DNA from: Chrysomallon squamiferum
Lineage: Eukaryota > Mollusca > Gastropoda > Neomphalida > Peltospiridae
Assembly: GCA_012295275.1 (NCBI GenBank)
Contig: CM022677.1
Span: 22,032,281-22,042,280 of the forward strand
Direction: 5' to 3'
DNA: 10,000 bases
Shown in pieces: positions 1 through 8,291 of this stretch. Numbering within the stretch: position 1 is the stretch's first letter; each line of letters opens with the position of its first letter. A program made the translations under genes and the position numbers. The notes beneath the pieces were generated by a model that searched no databases, was not told the origin of the DNA, and saw only the letters and a list, made by a program, of their open reading frames with translations.

Positions 1-59
1 AAAAAAAAAAAAAAAAAAACATAAACAAGAAGAAAAACAAGGAATACAGAAGATTTCAG

Positions 60-415
60 AAATAATGGCTGCAGTTGTCTCCCTTGTTGGAAGAGTTATT
101 GCCCTTTATATGGAATGGATTGTGAAGTGATTTTAAGAATAATAACAAAGAGAAGTGCCATATTCATATCCATAGCTGAAGTAGCCTGTACTTTTAAACT
201 TGCAGATATTTCTATGTTGCCTAGGAAACAAGCTCTTTGAAATGTGTTCACATCAAGAGTTACTGCCCTTTATGTTCAAACGTGTGTTGCCTTCTGTTTT
301 CTGTTTTCCCATGTTGGGACGAATCAAATTCATTGTTCCTGATTGAAGTTTGCACAGTGGAAGGGAAATAACTATTGGTTTGATGATAGAGTAATCTCCC
401 TTGTATATAAATGGA
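60..415. repeat. AGAGTTAYTSCCCTT-like motif copies in both orientations
   Basis: Related motifs are TGTCTCCCTTGTTGG (77-91), AGAGTTATTGCCCTTTATA (92-110), AGAGTTACTGCCCTTTATG (256-274) and GTAATCTCCCTTGTATA (391-407). An inverted form, GAAGGGAAATAACTAT, lies at 360-375. The last two form an imperfect inverted repeat. Such motifs remind me of short dispersed elements common in mollusc DNA; I cannot name a family. Confidence 0.45.
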
Positions 416-1288
416 ACAATGATGTATTTGAATAATTAATATTACGAATTTGCAATTATTATTGTTCTTGTTCTTTTTTTTGTTTTATTTATTTATTATT
501 TTATTAGTTCTTTTCTTTTTTAATTACTTTTATTTATATTTGTTATTTTTGTTGCATTTGTGAAATAATTTTGTGGGTTTTTTTAGACAGTACAATAAAA
601 TTACATTTTTTTATGTATAAAATATATAAAACAAGCACACCTCTGAGAAAAAGGAAAATAATAATAAAGAAGGAAGTTCATATATTTAGGATTCCATGGC
701 AACAGTTATTCTTATATAGCATGCATCACTGATGAAAAAAAATATTGTCTTTCTTTTGTGTCGTCTTGTGTTTGTAGAATAATAACTATTGTGTTTGGGA
801 ATGAATGGCAGAAACACTTAAACAAAAATAATTATTGCAATGTAACAGATAGTATGCTTTTGTCTGTTCTTTCTTTTTTGTTGGGTTTTGTTGTTCTTTT
901 ATGACCTCTGATATCCAAGATGTAGAAAATAAGTTGAGAAGTAAATAGTATTAGAGAATTTCATAGATTTTTAAACAAATTAACCAGTTGTTGAGGAATG
1001 TTACTTTTGTTTGTTTTTCAGTAAACATTTTTTTAATTATTGTCACGGTCATTTACAAAGTCTATTGGTTAATAACTTTAAAAAATGAAAGGCATTAAAA
1101 TTTAAATTTGATTGTTTATGATTATTATAAAATATAAAATATTCAAATGAATACCTTAAAAAAAAAAGAATTGGCTTAATGAGTTATTAAATATTTAAAT
1201 TAAATGTTGGCATGGAAACAAAAGTTCAGGGAGAGTTCAGTTATTATTATGATCTAGATCTTACTGTTTTAAACAAAATTTTAATCTT
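416..1288. other. AT-rich DNA without a recognisable gene
   Basis: T-rich on the plus strand with short A and T runs. It contains one CCATGGCAACAG (694-705) that recurs at 3545-3556. No open frame of note, no convincing splice-bounded exon and no RNA gene is seen. Confidence 0.7.
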
Positions 1289-1321
1289 TATTTTCTTCAT
1301 CTTCATCATATCATATCATCA

Positions 1322-1371
<50 letters not shown>
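1289..1371. repeat. TCATCA/ATT compound microsatellite
   Basis: CTTCATCTTCATCATATCAT leads into a pure (ATT)n run at 1324-1371. The same lead-in, CTTCATCATATCATCATCAT, precedes ATT-rich DNA at 3094-3120. Confidence 0.9.
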
Positions 1372-1374
<3 letters not shown>

Positions 1375-1525
1375 AATATATATTTATTGTAGCTATCCTG
1401 CTCATAAAATGACTGACTGAAAACATTTTGTGAATTTTTAATTTTTAATTTTATTTATTTTTTTTTTTTTAGGAATTCATTAATAACTGTTACAAAATTG
1501 TGATAGTGTTACAAACTTATTAGCC

Positions 1526-1630
1526 ATTGGTCCAAACAAAATCTGTCTGTGATATTATTGGTCCAAAAACAAAGCTGAATATTTTATTTTAATCATACAG
1601 GGTTTCTTCTTCTTTCTTCTTCTTCTTCTT

Positions 1631-1661
<31 letters not shown>

Positions 1662-1884
1662 TTATTATTATTATTATTTTACATTGTTTCTATATTTGTT
1701 TATTATTTTTCAAAATTGCTGACATTTTATTTTTCTCTACTAAATACAAGCTTTGAGCTCATTGGTCTAACACATTATAAATGTAAACCATGTTCTCATT
1801 GGATAAAGCAACATGTTACTGATTGGTCAGTAAGATTCATTGCCATTGGTCAGCTAGAGAGTAGAAGGTTTCTTTTAATTGGTG
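1526..1884 (+). repeat. Interspersed ATTGGTC motif cluster
   Basis: ATTGG or ATTGGTC/G occurs at 1526, 1557, 1761, 1798, 1822, 1845 and 1878. The last five fall within 125 bp at 23-37 bp spacing. Flanking bases are loosely similar (CCATTGGTC, TGATTGGTCAGTAA). A second group is at 4379-4418. The core is the reverse complement of a CCAAT box, but the loose periodicity suggests a decayed repeat rather than a promoter. Confidence 0.5.
1604..1678. repeat. (CTT)n then (ATT)n microsatellite
   Basis: TTC/CTT repeats, with one TTTC interruption near the start, run to 1660 and change to ATT to 1678. The CTT part is a homopurine-homopyrimidine tract. Confidence 0.9.
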
Positions 1885-2959
1885 AAAACCAGAATACACA
1901 TTTACGATTAGTTAATTCTGATTATAAATGAAAGTAACGAAATAACGAAATAAGCAAAAATTGCCTTCATGTTGTTATAGAAAATCACCTCATGGTACTG
2001 TTTTTATTATTATTTATTGTTATTTGTTGTTGTTTTTATTATTGTAAACATATTGCCACATCATTTTTCTATTTTAAATCTTTATAGGTGTTGTACAATG
2101 TAAACTTTCCATGTAAATAAATGTTTAATATGCAAATTAATGCTAAGATTGTTTATTATGCAAATTAATGTTTTTTCTTTCAACATTCGTTGTTGTAGTA
2201 GTAAATTAATTGTTTTAAACAAATAATAAATAATAATAAAGAAGACAGTACTAAAACTCTCTTAAACATACAGAATATTTAAAAATGTCAGTATAAATTT
2301 TAATATCATAATTACAAATGTATATATTGTAGGAATGTTTAAATTAATTAAATAAATATATAATTGAAAATAAATAAGATAGAGAATTAAAAAAAAAATT
2401 ATTTTTTAAAAATATTATAAATTAGTAAAATAGACTCAGTCTGGTATGGTTTATTTTGCAATCATCATTCATTTTTTATTCATTTTTTATTTTTCTTTAG
2501 CACTATTATACAATTATTGTATATTTACCATAATACAATACCTTTCTGTCCATCTTAAAACTGGTTTATCCTGGAAATTTTACATTTAACAAAACTTACA
2601 CAAATAAGTTTTAGCATGTTGTTGTCATTGGAAGCTAGAAAATTTAGCTTGAATAGTAAAAGTTGTGTAAATTTAAAAAAAAAACATTATTGTAAATACT
2701 GTTAAAAAAAGTCTGTTCATCACAAATGTCATTCATTTATGTTTGTAGTTGTTATTTTGTTTAATTTTTTAATTTTTATCTACTGAAGGCTTTTTAATTT
2801 GTCTGTGACTGAAAAATGTAACGTAATCTGTTTTGTTTTGATTAGTGTTTTCTGTTTAAAACTATTACTACATTTTGATTTAGTATTTTGTATATGCAGG
2901 TTTTATTTTTTCAGTTTTTTTAATTTTAATTAATTAATTTTTTTCTAACCATTTTTATT
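1885..2959. other. AT-rich DNA without a recognisable gene
   Basis: Apart from the octamer pair at 2123-2170, this stretch is T/A-rich unique-looking DNA with short homopolymers. An AATAAA at 2116-2121 lacks a clear GU-rich partner. No coding signal is seen. Confidence 0.65.
2123..2170 (+). promoter_or_regulatory. Two octamer-like sites in a 28-bp direct repeat
   Basis: GTTTAATATGCAAATTAATG (2123-2142) and GTTTATTATGCAAATTAATG (2151-2170) differ at one base. Each contains the POU octamer ATGCAAAT fused to TTAAT, a homeodomain-like core. The 28-bp spacing places them about three helical turns apart. A regulatory role is inferred; a short tandem duplication alone would also explain the pair. 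Confidence 0.35.
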
Positions 2960-2992
2960 GTTTTTACTATTTATTTTTATTATTACTATTAC

Positions 2993-3030
<38 letters not shown>

Positions 3031-3064
3031 TTAATTTTATTATTATTACTTATTATTATTATTA
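2960..3064. repeat. (ATT)n microsatellite with interruptions
   Basis: ATT triplets with a pure core at about 2994-3028 and TTACTTAATTT interruptions. No other signal is seen in it. Confidence 0.85.
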
Positions 3065-3133
3065 GTTGTTATTATAACTGCTAGTTTCATTATCTTCATC
3101 ATATCATCATCATTATTTTTATTATTTTGTTTT

Positions 3134-3194
3134 GTTTACCTTTCAACGACACCCAGTTTTATTTCTGTGGGTGTGTTGAAAGAAATAAGTAAAC
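3134..3194. repeat. GC-rich hairpin (inverted repeat) in AT-rich DNA
   Basis: TTTCAACGACACCCA (3141-3155) pairs with TGGGTGTGTTGAAA (3168-3181): 14 bp with one bulged G at 3148 and a 12-nt loop. Outside it, GTTTAC (3134-3139) faces GTAAAC (3189-3194) across an asymmetric internal loop. Seven of the paired positions are G-C, striking for this surrounding. It could be a small foldback element, a structured RNA or chance. It is not a histone stem-loop. Confidence 0.6.
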
Positions 3195-3968
3195 ACTTTG
3201 TTTTTTTTCAATACCTGTGTTAATACATTATAGTTTATTTGTAACTGCACAGATTATTACTTTGTGTATACACATAAACAAATAATCATTTCAATATATA
3301 CAATATCTGTTTGTTTGTGTAAATTTTTATTTTGTGTGTCAGTCTACATGCCAAATAATCAGTTAAATTACATTAAATTTGATTTTTTTAAACAAAATTT
3401 TATAAATTATTTAATATATATAAATTATTATTAAATTATTATTATTATTAATTTTTATTTTTCTTTCTTTAAGTTTATAAAAATAAATTTTAATTTACTC
3501 CAATCTCATTTTCAACCCCACAAAACTTTCTTCGACAAAAATCTCCATGGCAACAGACCATTTTAAGTGTATTCAGAATACTTATTCACCTCTGATTACA
3601 TTAATCTGTTTCTGTTTTTTGTTTTGTTATTGTATGCTTGTATTAGCTGCTGTGATTGTAATGTGTGACTATAAGTGTAACATCCAGTTACAAGAAACGT
3701 TTTCAGTAAATATATGTATGTCAGTGCAAATTGCTTTTCATAAATCTTGTATATTCGCTTACGAAATGTTAAATAATTTTACAGTAAACAGAATGAAAGA
3801 GAAAGTTGATGTAGTAGAACATTATTAGCCTCTTTGAATGTTGTAAACCAAAAATCATTTCTGTGGGAAAATATTATTTCTCCTCTTTAAGTGTAACGTT
3901 TGTTTTTATATCAGTGATTTTTTTTTTTTTTTTTATTGTGAAATGAAAATATAAAGATTGGTGAAAAC
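3195..3968. other. AT-rich DNA; one doubtful 93-codon open frame
   Basis: A plus-strand open frame at 3547-3828 starts MATDHFKCIQ and has one hydrophobic stretch of about 25 residues near positions 16-40. Its length is about what chance would give in this composition. I recognise no homolog, and it lacks any supporting splice or promoter signal. A T-run lies at 3919-3935. Confidence 0.5.
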
Positions 3969-4350
3969 TGGTTACCACGATTTTCGTTATTAAAGATACA
4001 AATAGGTTAGAATCATCTGTTTACCCAAATTTTGGTTACTAAAAGTTCGTTCAGATAAATACATTTTAGTTACTAAATTACAGTTGGGTTCAAATATGTT
4101 ACTAAAATTTTGTTTACCAAAGGCATTGTCAGATAAAAACTGCATACATAATATTTTGGTTACTAAGTTTTGGTTACTAAAGGGACAGTCAGATAAAAAA
4201 ATGGTTACCTAAATTTTAGTTACTAATGGTACAGTCAGGTACAAACTGGTTGTAAAAATAGCTACAATCTGTTTACAACATTTAGGTTACTAACAGTACA
4301 ACTGGGTAAAAAAAAATGTTACCAAACTTTCGATTAAAGATATAGTAGTG
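3969..4350 (+). repeat. Degenerate minisatellite, about 45-bp unit
   Basis: Units start at about 3969, 4018, 4067 (short), 4097, 4157, 4202, 4270 and 4317. The approximate consensus is TGGTTACCWAAATTTTGGTT followed by ACTAAAGGTACAGTCAGATA and AAAAC. Each full unit contains two GTTAC half-repeats, so the 45-bp unit probably arose by doubling. Units differ at many positions, which suggests an old array. Confidence 0.8.
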
Positions 4351-4378
4351 TTTCATTTTGAATGAAAGGAGCACTGTC

Positions 4379-4460
4379 ATTGGTTGATTACAGATGTAAT
4401 ACTTATTACCATTGGTCTGTTAGAAATATAAGATTGTGTTATTTCTGTTGATCTGTTAGA
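4379..4460 (+). repeat. Second ATTGGTC/TTGATCTGTTAG repeat group
   Basis: ATTGGTTGATTACAGATGTA at 4379 and ATTGGTCTGTTAGAAATATA at 4411 are followed by GTTGATCTGTTAGACATGTG near 4448. The CTGTTAGA core recurs, with units of about 32-37 bp. It resembles the group at 1761-1884. Confidence 0.45.
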
Positions 4461-4599
4461 CATGTGATTTGCATCTAATGGATGGAGCTTATTAAATTTG
4501 TTAAAGAAGAAAAAAAAAAGAAAAAAATTATATATAAATCTTGCAGAAAAGAAAACTGAAAACTAAATGGTTATCGTTAGGTTACTTAATGCAGATTTA

Positions 4600-4665
4600 T
4601 GACCTTTGACCTGGTTACTCATAGCAACCTAGAGGTCAAGCAGTTATTTTTTTTTAAACAGGTCA
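4600..4665. promoter_or_regulatory. Perfect DR1 nuclear-receptor-like element with two further half-sites
   Basis: TGACCTTTGACCT (4600-4612) is two exact TGACCT half-sites with a one-base spacer, the DR1 arrangement known for HNF4, RXR and COUP-TF factors. AGGTCA recurs in the opposite orientation at 4633-4638 and 4660-4665. TTGACCT at 4606 and AGGTCAA at 4633 also bracket GGTTACTCATAGCAACC, giving a hairpin of 7 bp plus 4 bp around an X-box-like core. It could instead be part of a dispersed repeat, since AGGTCA-rich repeats exist in invertebrates. Confidence 0.35.
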
Positions 4666-5545
4666 CATTGAGTTTATCAGAGTACAGTTTATATTGTTCT
4701 GTTTTTATGGCCATCCATCCATTTGTCTTCATTTAATAATCTGCTCATATTATTAATTTTTATAACAATTTTCTGACGTTTTTTTGTTTTTTCCTCCAAA
4801 TGGACCAATTTTATATCTTCATTTTTAAAAGAAATTTTAATTTTAATTTTTAATTTATTATAATTTTTGTATTTTGTACCTTTTTCTTTCATCTCTTTTG
4901 TTTTTTAAAATTGTTTTGTTGCTGTTTTAGTAATAAAATAAAGAAGAAAAGTTTAGAAATTAAATAATTATAACGTGCGGTTTTGCAACAAAGCTTTGTA
5001 CAATGTTTATATTTTTAAAAAATCCTTTATTCACGTTTTATCAGATCTGAATTTTAAATCTTTCTGCTCAAAATTCTGTTTTGGTGTTTACAGTTGTTTC
5101 ATTTTTTTTAATGTTCTTTGATTTTGTCTTCTTTTAATATAAAAAAAAAAAACCCAAAAAAACAAAACATTTCTCCTTCATCTAATTATATTGGAATCTA
5201 AAATTTTAATTTAATATTTTTATTTTTTTTATTGAAAAACCTTTTATGATCTAAACACCAAAACAAGAATTGTGTTATTATTATTATTATTATTATCATC
5301 ATCTTCATAGTTTTTGTTGTTTCGTTTTTTTTACACTTTTTTCATTATTATTTTATACTGAAATTAAAACTTTAAACATCGTTTTGAAGTAGTAAATTAA
5401 TTTCTGTTTACAAACAGATGTTAAATATATACATAGAAAATACAAATATATCACAGAAGTTTTCAATGAGAAGTTTTACACAAATGTGTTTATTGTACGT
5501 TCTAATGCTTAAAAAAATGAAAATAAAATGCTTTGTAAAATATAT
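4666..5545. other. AT-rich DNA without a recognisable gene, ending at a poly(A)-like signal
   Basis: T-rich plus strand with an A-run at 5141-5152, a short (ATT)n at 5277-5294 and no coding signal. The minus-strand open frame at 4689-4892 is Lys/Ile/Asn-rich low-complexity translation. Confidence 0.65.
5522..5527 (+). terminator. Candidate plus-strand poly(A) signal
   Basis: GAAAATAAAATGCTTTG is followed at 5549-5562 by ATTGTGGTGTTGCT, a well-placed GU-rich element. The T-rich character of the plus strand ends shortly after this point. No plus-strand gene has been recognised upstream, so this marks only a possible transcript end. Confidence 0.3.
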
Positions 5546-5785
5546 ATTATTGTGGTGTTGCTTATTCTTTCAAATCTGAAATACCTGTGACACAAAAGGA
5601 AATAATAATATTTAAAAAATAATAATAAGAAGAAGAAGAAAGAAAGAAATGTTATAGAGATGTCTTACGATATTCCATCATACTGGACTGATGAAAATGT
5701 GATAATTGTATCAAAGATTATTTTACTTTTTGAGATTGGCTTAATATAATGAATAAAACACAAGATATGTACCAGCACTTTTTAC

Positions 5786-5791
5786 TTTATT
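5786..5791 (-). terminator. Candidate poly(A) signal for the ACP6-like gene
   Basis: The minus strand reads AGTTAATAAAGTAAAAAGTG and then CTGGTACATATCTTGTGTTTT. That is a canonical AATAAA with a GU-rich stretch 20-40 nt downstream. It is a better candidate than the AATAAA at 6166-6161, which is followed by CA-rich sequence. Confidence 0.4.
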
Positions 5792-6087
5792 AACTTAATA
5801 CATTTGTAAATATTAGTATTTGACACCTAAAATCCAAAATATATATATATATTTTTTTTTTTTTGGGATATCAAAAATAGATAATATAGCACATAAAAAA
5901 TCATGTTTAAATCTATGTGAAACATTTTAAAGTAAATAAAGTCTATAATAAAATCTGTAAATAAAACAAATTTATATATCTCTCTCTATATATACTTAAC
6001 CTAAATGTTTAGCAAGTTTCTGTAAAAGAAACATCCACTCAGGTTGTTTGTAGTTGTACTTAACTGCTAAACATATTTGGCACAGTG

Positions 6088-6147
6088 TATATATATATAT
6101 ATATATATATATATTGTGTGCACATGTGTGTGTGTGTGTGTGTGTGT
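6088..6147. repeat. (TA)n followed by (TG)n
   Basis: About 13 TA units (6088-6114) are followed by TGTGTGCACA and about 12 TG units (6125-6147). This is a compound alternating purine-pyrimidine tract. Confidence 0.9.
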
Positions 6148-6620
6148 TTTCATGGCACTTTTTATTTCAACAATAATGATGACATAATTTAATTAGAAAA
6201 ATACTAATTTAAATTAAATAACATGGCACATAAATATAGAATTTTTATTTTTTTTACTATGGCACAGTTTTTCCAGTTTTTCGTTTTCTCTACTTCATTC
6301 TAAGATACGTTTGTTTCTGATTTCCAAAAATAGGAAAAAATAAACTACAAGAAACAGCTAAAGAAAGATTTACAGAAGATTATGTGAGGGGGAATGAGAC
6401 AGTGACAGACACAAACACAAAATTAACAAAATAAAGTACTGTGACAGACAAACAGACAGACATTGATGTTGAGTTTTGATTGTAAACTTCATTATAAATG
6501 TTAATGGCCAATTTTAATATATTTGTGCTTTTAAAACTGTTTTTGTTTTTTTTTTTTTTTTTTTTTTCTTTTTTTCTTGTCTGCCTAAATAATCAACCTG
6601 GAAAACAAAACAAAAGCAAA
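6148..6620. other. AT-rich segment with GACAGA motifs and a long T-run
   Basis: AGTGACAGACACAAACACAA (6401-6420) and TGTGACAGACAAACAGACAG (6440-6459) are related short repeats. A T-run near 6546-6567 is an A-run on the minus strand, inside the proposed 3' UTR. No coding signal is seen. Confidence 0.6.
6244..6249 (-). terminator. Alternative nearer poly(A) signal
   Basis: The minus strand has AAAAAAAATAAAAATTC followed by TATTTATGTGCCATGTT, again AATAAA with a short UGUG element downstream. It would give a 3' UTR about 450 nt shorter than the signal at 5791. Confidence 0.3.
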
Positions 6621-6680
<60 letters not shown>

Positions 6681-6681
6681 G

Positions 6682-6718
<37 letters not shown>

Positions 6719-6767
6719 GAAATGATAATGATAATAATGATAATAAATAATAATAGTAAAGTAATAA

Positions 6768-6825
<58 letters not shown>

Positions 6826-6905
6826 GCATAGTAATAGTAATAGTAATAATAATAATAATAATGATGATAATGATAATGATAACCATAATAATAATAATAA
6901 TAAAG

Positions 6906-6996
<91 letters not shown>

Positions 6997-7000
6997 GATG

Positions 7001-7068
<68 letters not shown>

Positions 7069-7200
7069 CATAATCATATCAACAGCAGCAGCAGCAACAA
7101 CAACAATAACCAGTAGTAATAAGTGTGTACAGTTTAGTTATAATAATAATATTAACAACGACAACAATAATGATGATGGTAATAATAATAATAGTAATAA
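6621..7200. repeat. Long AAT / AATGAT compound microsatellite
   Basis: Pure (AAT)n runs at 6621-6679, 6770-6808 and 7018-7067 alternate with AATGAT hexamer runs (6691-6735, 6926-7018). A short CAG/CAA tract follows (7083-7108), then degenerate AAT/AAC to 7200. Any long open frame here is a low-complexity artefact (poly-Ile, poly-Asn, poly-Leu or poly-Tyr). Confidence 0.95.
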
Positions 7201-7292
7201 AAAGAGCATTGACTTGAGAAGTAATACAAAAAAACCCTGAATACTGATATATTATCTTTAAAATCAAAATAATAACAAAACAAAATGAGAAA

Positions 7293-7385
7293 GTGTGCGT
7301 GTGTGTGTATGTGTGTCTGTGTATGTCTGTGTGTGTGTGTGTCTGTGTGTGTGTGTCTGTGAGTGTGTGTCTGTGTGTGTGTGTC

Positions 7386-7475
<90 letters not shown>
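7293..7475. repeat. (GT)n/(CA)n microsatellite, about 42 uninterrupted units
   Basis: 7293-7390 is an imperfect GT tract interrupted by TCTG, TATG and GAG. 7391-7475 is an uninterrupted GT run. On the minus strand it is a CA repeat that begins nine nt after the ACP6-like stop codon, so it would sit at the very start of the 3' UTR. Long CA repeats in RNA are known hnRNP L binding sites; long GT/CA DNA can adopt Z-form. Confidence 0.95.
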
Positions 7476-7478
<3 letters not shown>

Positions 7479-7483
7479 TCAAA

Positions 7484-7621
7484 CTACAACAGACCTGATG
7501 AAGGGATGTTTGAGTTGCACATCTTCTGGTACTGTTTCGGTTCTGTGATGAAAGGTTTGACAGCCGACAGAAACTCTTCATAGGAACACAGACTACGCGA
7601 ACACCCTCGTATAACTCTCTC
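7484..7621 (-). CDS. ACP6: Terminal coding exon of an ACP6-like lysophosphatidic acid phosphatase
   Basis: Read on the minus strand, this exon encodes 45 residues and a TAG stop (7486-7484). It begins ERVIRGCSRSLCSYEEFL, continues through an EPKQYQKMC segment and ends SSGLL. From memory of the human protein, the C-terminus of ACP6 has the same layout: a charged residue plus V.RGC, four residues to LC, a D/EEFL-like helix, then P..Y..LC. The exon is preceded on the transcript strand by ACACACAG (acceptor AG at 7623-7622) and starts in phase 0, which fits the donor of the exon at 8292. Base composition is much more balanced than in the surrounding repeats. Known role of the family: hydrolysis of lysophosphatidic acid to monoacylglycerol and phosphate, reported as mitochondrial in mammals. 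The two cysteines in RGC...LC probably correspond to the conserved pair in the family. Assignment to the histidine acid phosphatase family is firm; orthology to ACP6 is likely. Confidence 0.85.
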   Translation of the reverse strand, partial: ERVIRGCSRSLCSYEEFLSAVKPFITEPKQYQKMCNSNIPSSGLL

Positions 7622-7638
7622 CTGTGTGTGTCATAACA

Positions 7639-7920
7639 ATAACAATATCAATAACAATAACAATAACAATAACAATAACAATAATAATCATAATAATGAT
7701 AACGATAACGATAGTAATGATAATGATGATGATGATAAAGACTGACAATAATGATAATAACAATAATAATGAAGATGATAATGACAATAATGTTGATGAT
7801 GACAGTAATGATGATGATGATGATGATAATGACAATATGATGATAAAATAAAAATGATGATAATAGTGATGATAGCACTAATAATAACAATGACAATGAG
7901 ATGATAATACAATAATAACA
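7639..7920. repeat. AACAAT / GATAAT degenerate microsatellite
   Basis: (AACAAT)n at 7636-7683 grades into mixed ATA, ATG and ACG triplets with GATGATGATG runs at 7726-7735 and 7808-7826. It lies wholly within the last intron. Confidence 0.85.
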
Positions 7921-7982
7921 TCAACCATAATGAAAAATAACAAATTAACATTAATTACTACATTAATATAATATTATTATCA

Positions 7983-8003
7983 CCCCCCAAAAAAAAAACC
8001 CCC
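7983..8003. repeat. C6-A10-C5 block
   Basis: A short mirror-symmetric C/A block inside the last intron, the only run of consecutive C of this length in the window. It has no evident function. Confidence 0.7.
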
Positions 8004-8291
8004 AATCATATTGATAATAGTAGAAATAATAGTAACAATAATTATTAATAGCAACACTGATAGTTACAGTAATGATGACAATGATCATAGCAATATTAAT
8101 ATTAAAAATGACAGTAACATAAGCATAATGATGACAATTGTAACAACAACAAAAATGATAATGATGATTATAACAACAATAACATTAATGATTACTATAA
8201 CAATAACAACTGAATCACTGTAATCTGTTAAAGGTAAATAACAGGTGTGTTTAACAAACGCACACAAACATGAAGTGGTTTCAAGGTTTAC

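Larger units (their letters stand above)
5770..7483 (-). other. Probable 3' UTR of the ACP6-like gene
   Basis: Downstream of the stop codon at 7484 the minus strand runs through a CA repeat, trinucleotide repeats and then AT-rich DNA. There is no further splice-compatible exon that I can recognise. Two minus-strand AATAAA signals have usable GU-rich downstream sequence: 6249-6244 and 5791-5786. The extent given uses the farther one; the nearer one would end the transcript near 6225. The plus strand is A-rich across this segment, which agrees with a U-rich minus-strand transcript. Confidence 0.45.
7622..8291 (-). other. Last intron of the ACP6-like gene, filled with simple repeats
   Basis: This 670-bp GT-AG intron separates the two supported exons. 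Just upstream of the acceptor, on the transcript strand, is a (TTGTTA)n tract (plus strand 7636-7683). It is U-rich and could serve as a weak polypyrimidine tract. 7684-7920 is degenerate ATGATA/AATAAC trinucleotide DNA, 7983-8003 is a C6-A10-C5 block, and 8010-8215 is more degenerate ATA/ACA repeat. 8216-8291 is non-repetitive and leads to the donor. I see no duplicated exon edge here, in contrast to the upstream intron. Confidence 0.75.

Noticed and set aside
1716-1931. 71-residue plus-strand open frame
   Set aside because: It lies over the ATTGGTC repeat cluster, has no recognisable domain and is of chance length.
3134-3194. Histone mRNA stem-loop or tRNA
   Set aside because: Stem length, loop size and sequence do not fit either.
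4689-4892. 67-residue Lys/Ile-rich minus-strand open frame
   Set aside because: Low-complexity translation of AT-rich DNA with no family resemblance and no flanking gene signals.
6514-7077. Long open frame coding for poly-Ile, poly-Leu and poly-Tyr
   Set aside because: Pure translation of AAT/ATT microsatellite DNA, open in several frames at once.
7264-7583. His-Thr and Cys-Val repeat proteins on both strands
   Set aside because: Translations of the GT/CA repeat. The short non-repeat part belongs to the terminal phosphatase exon in another frame.
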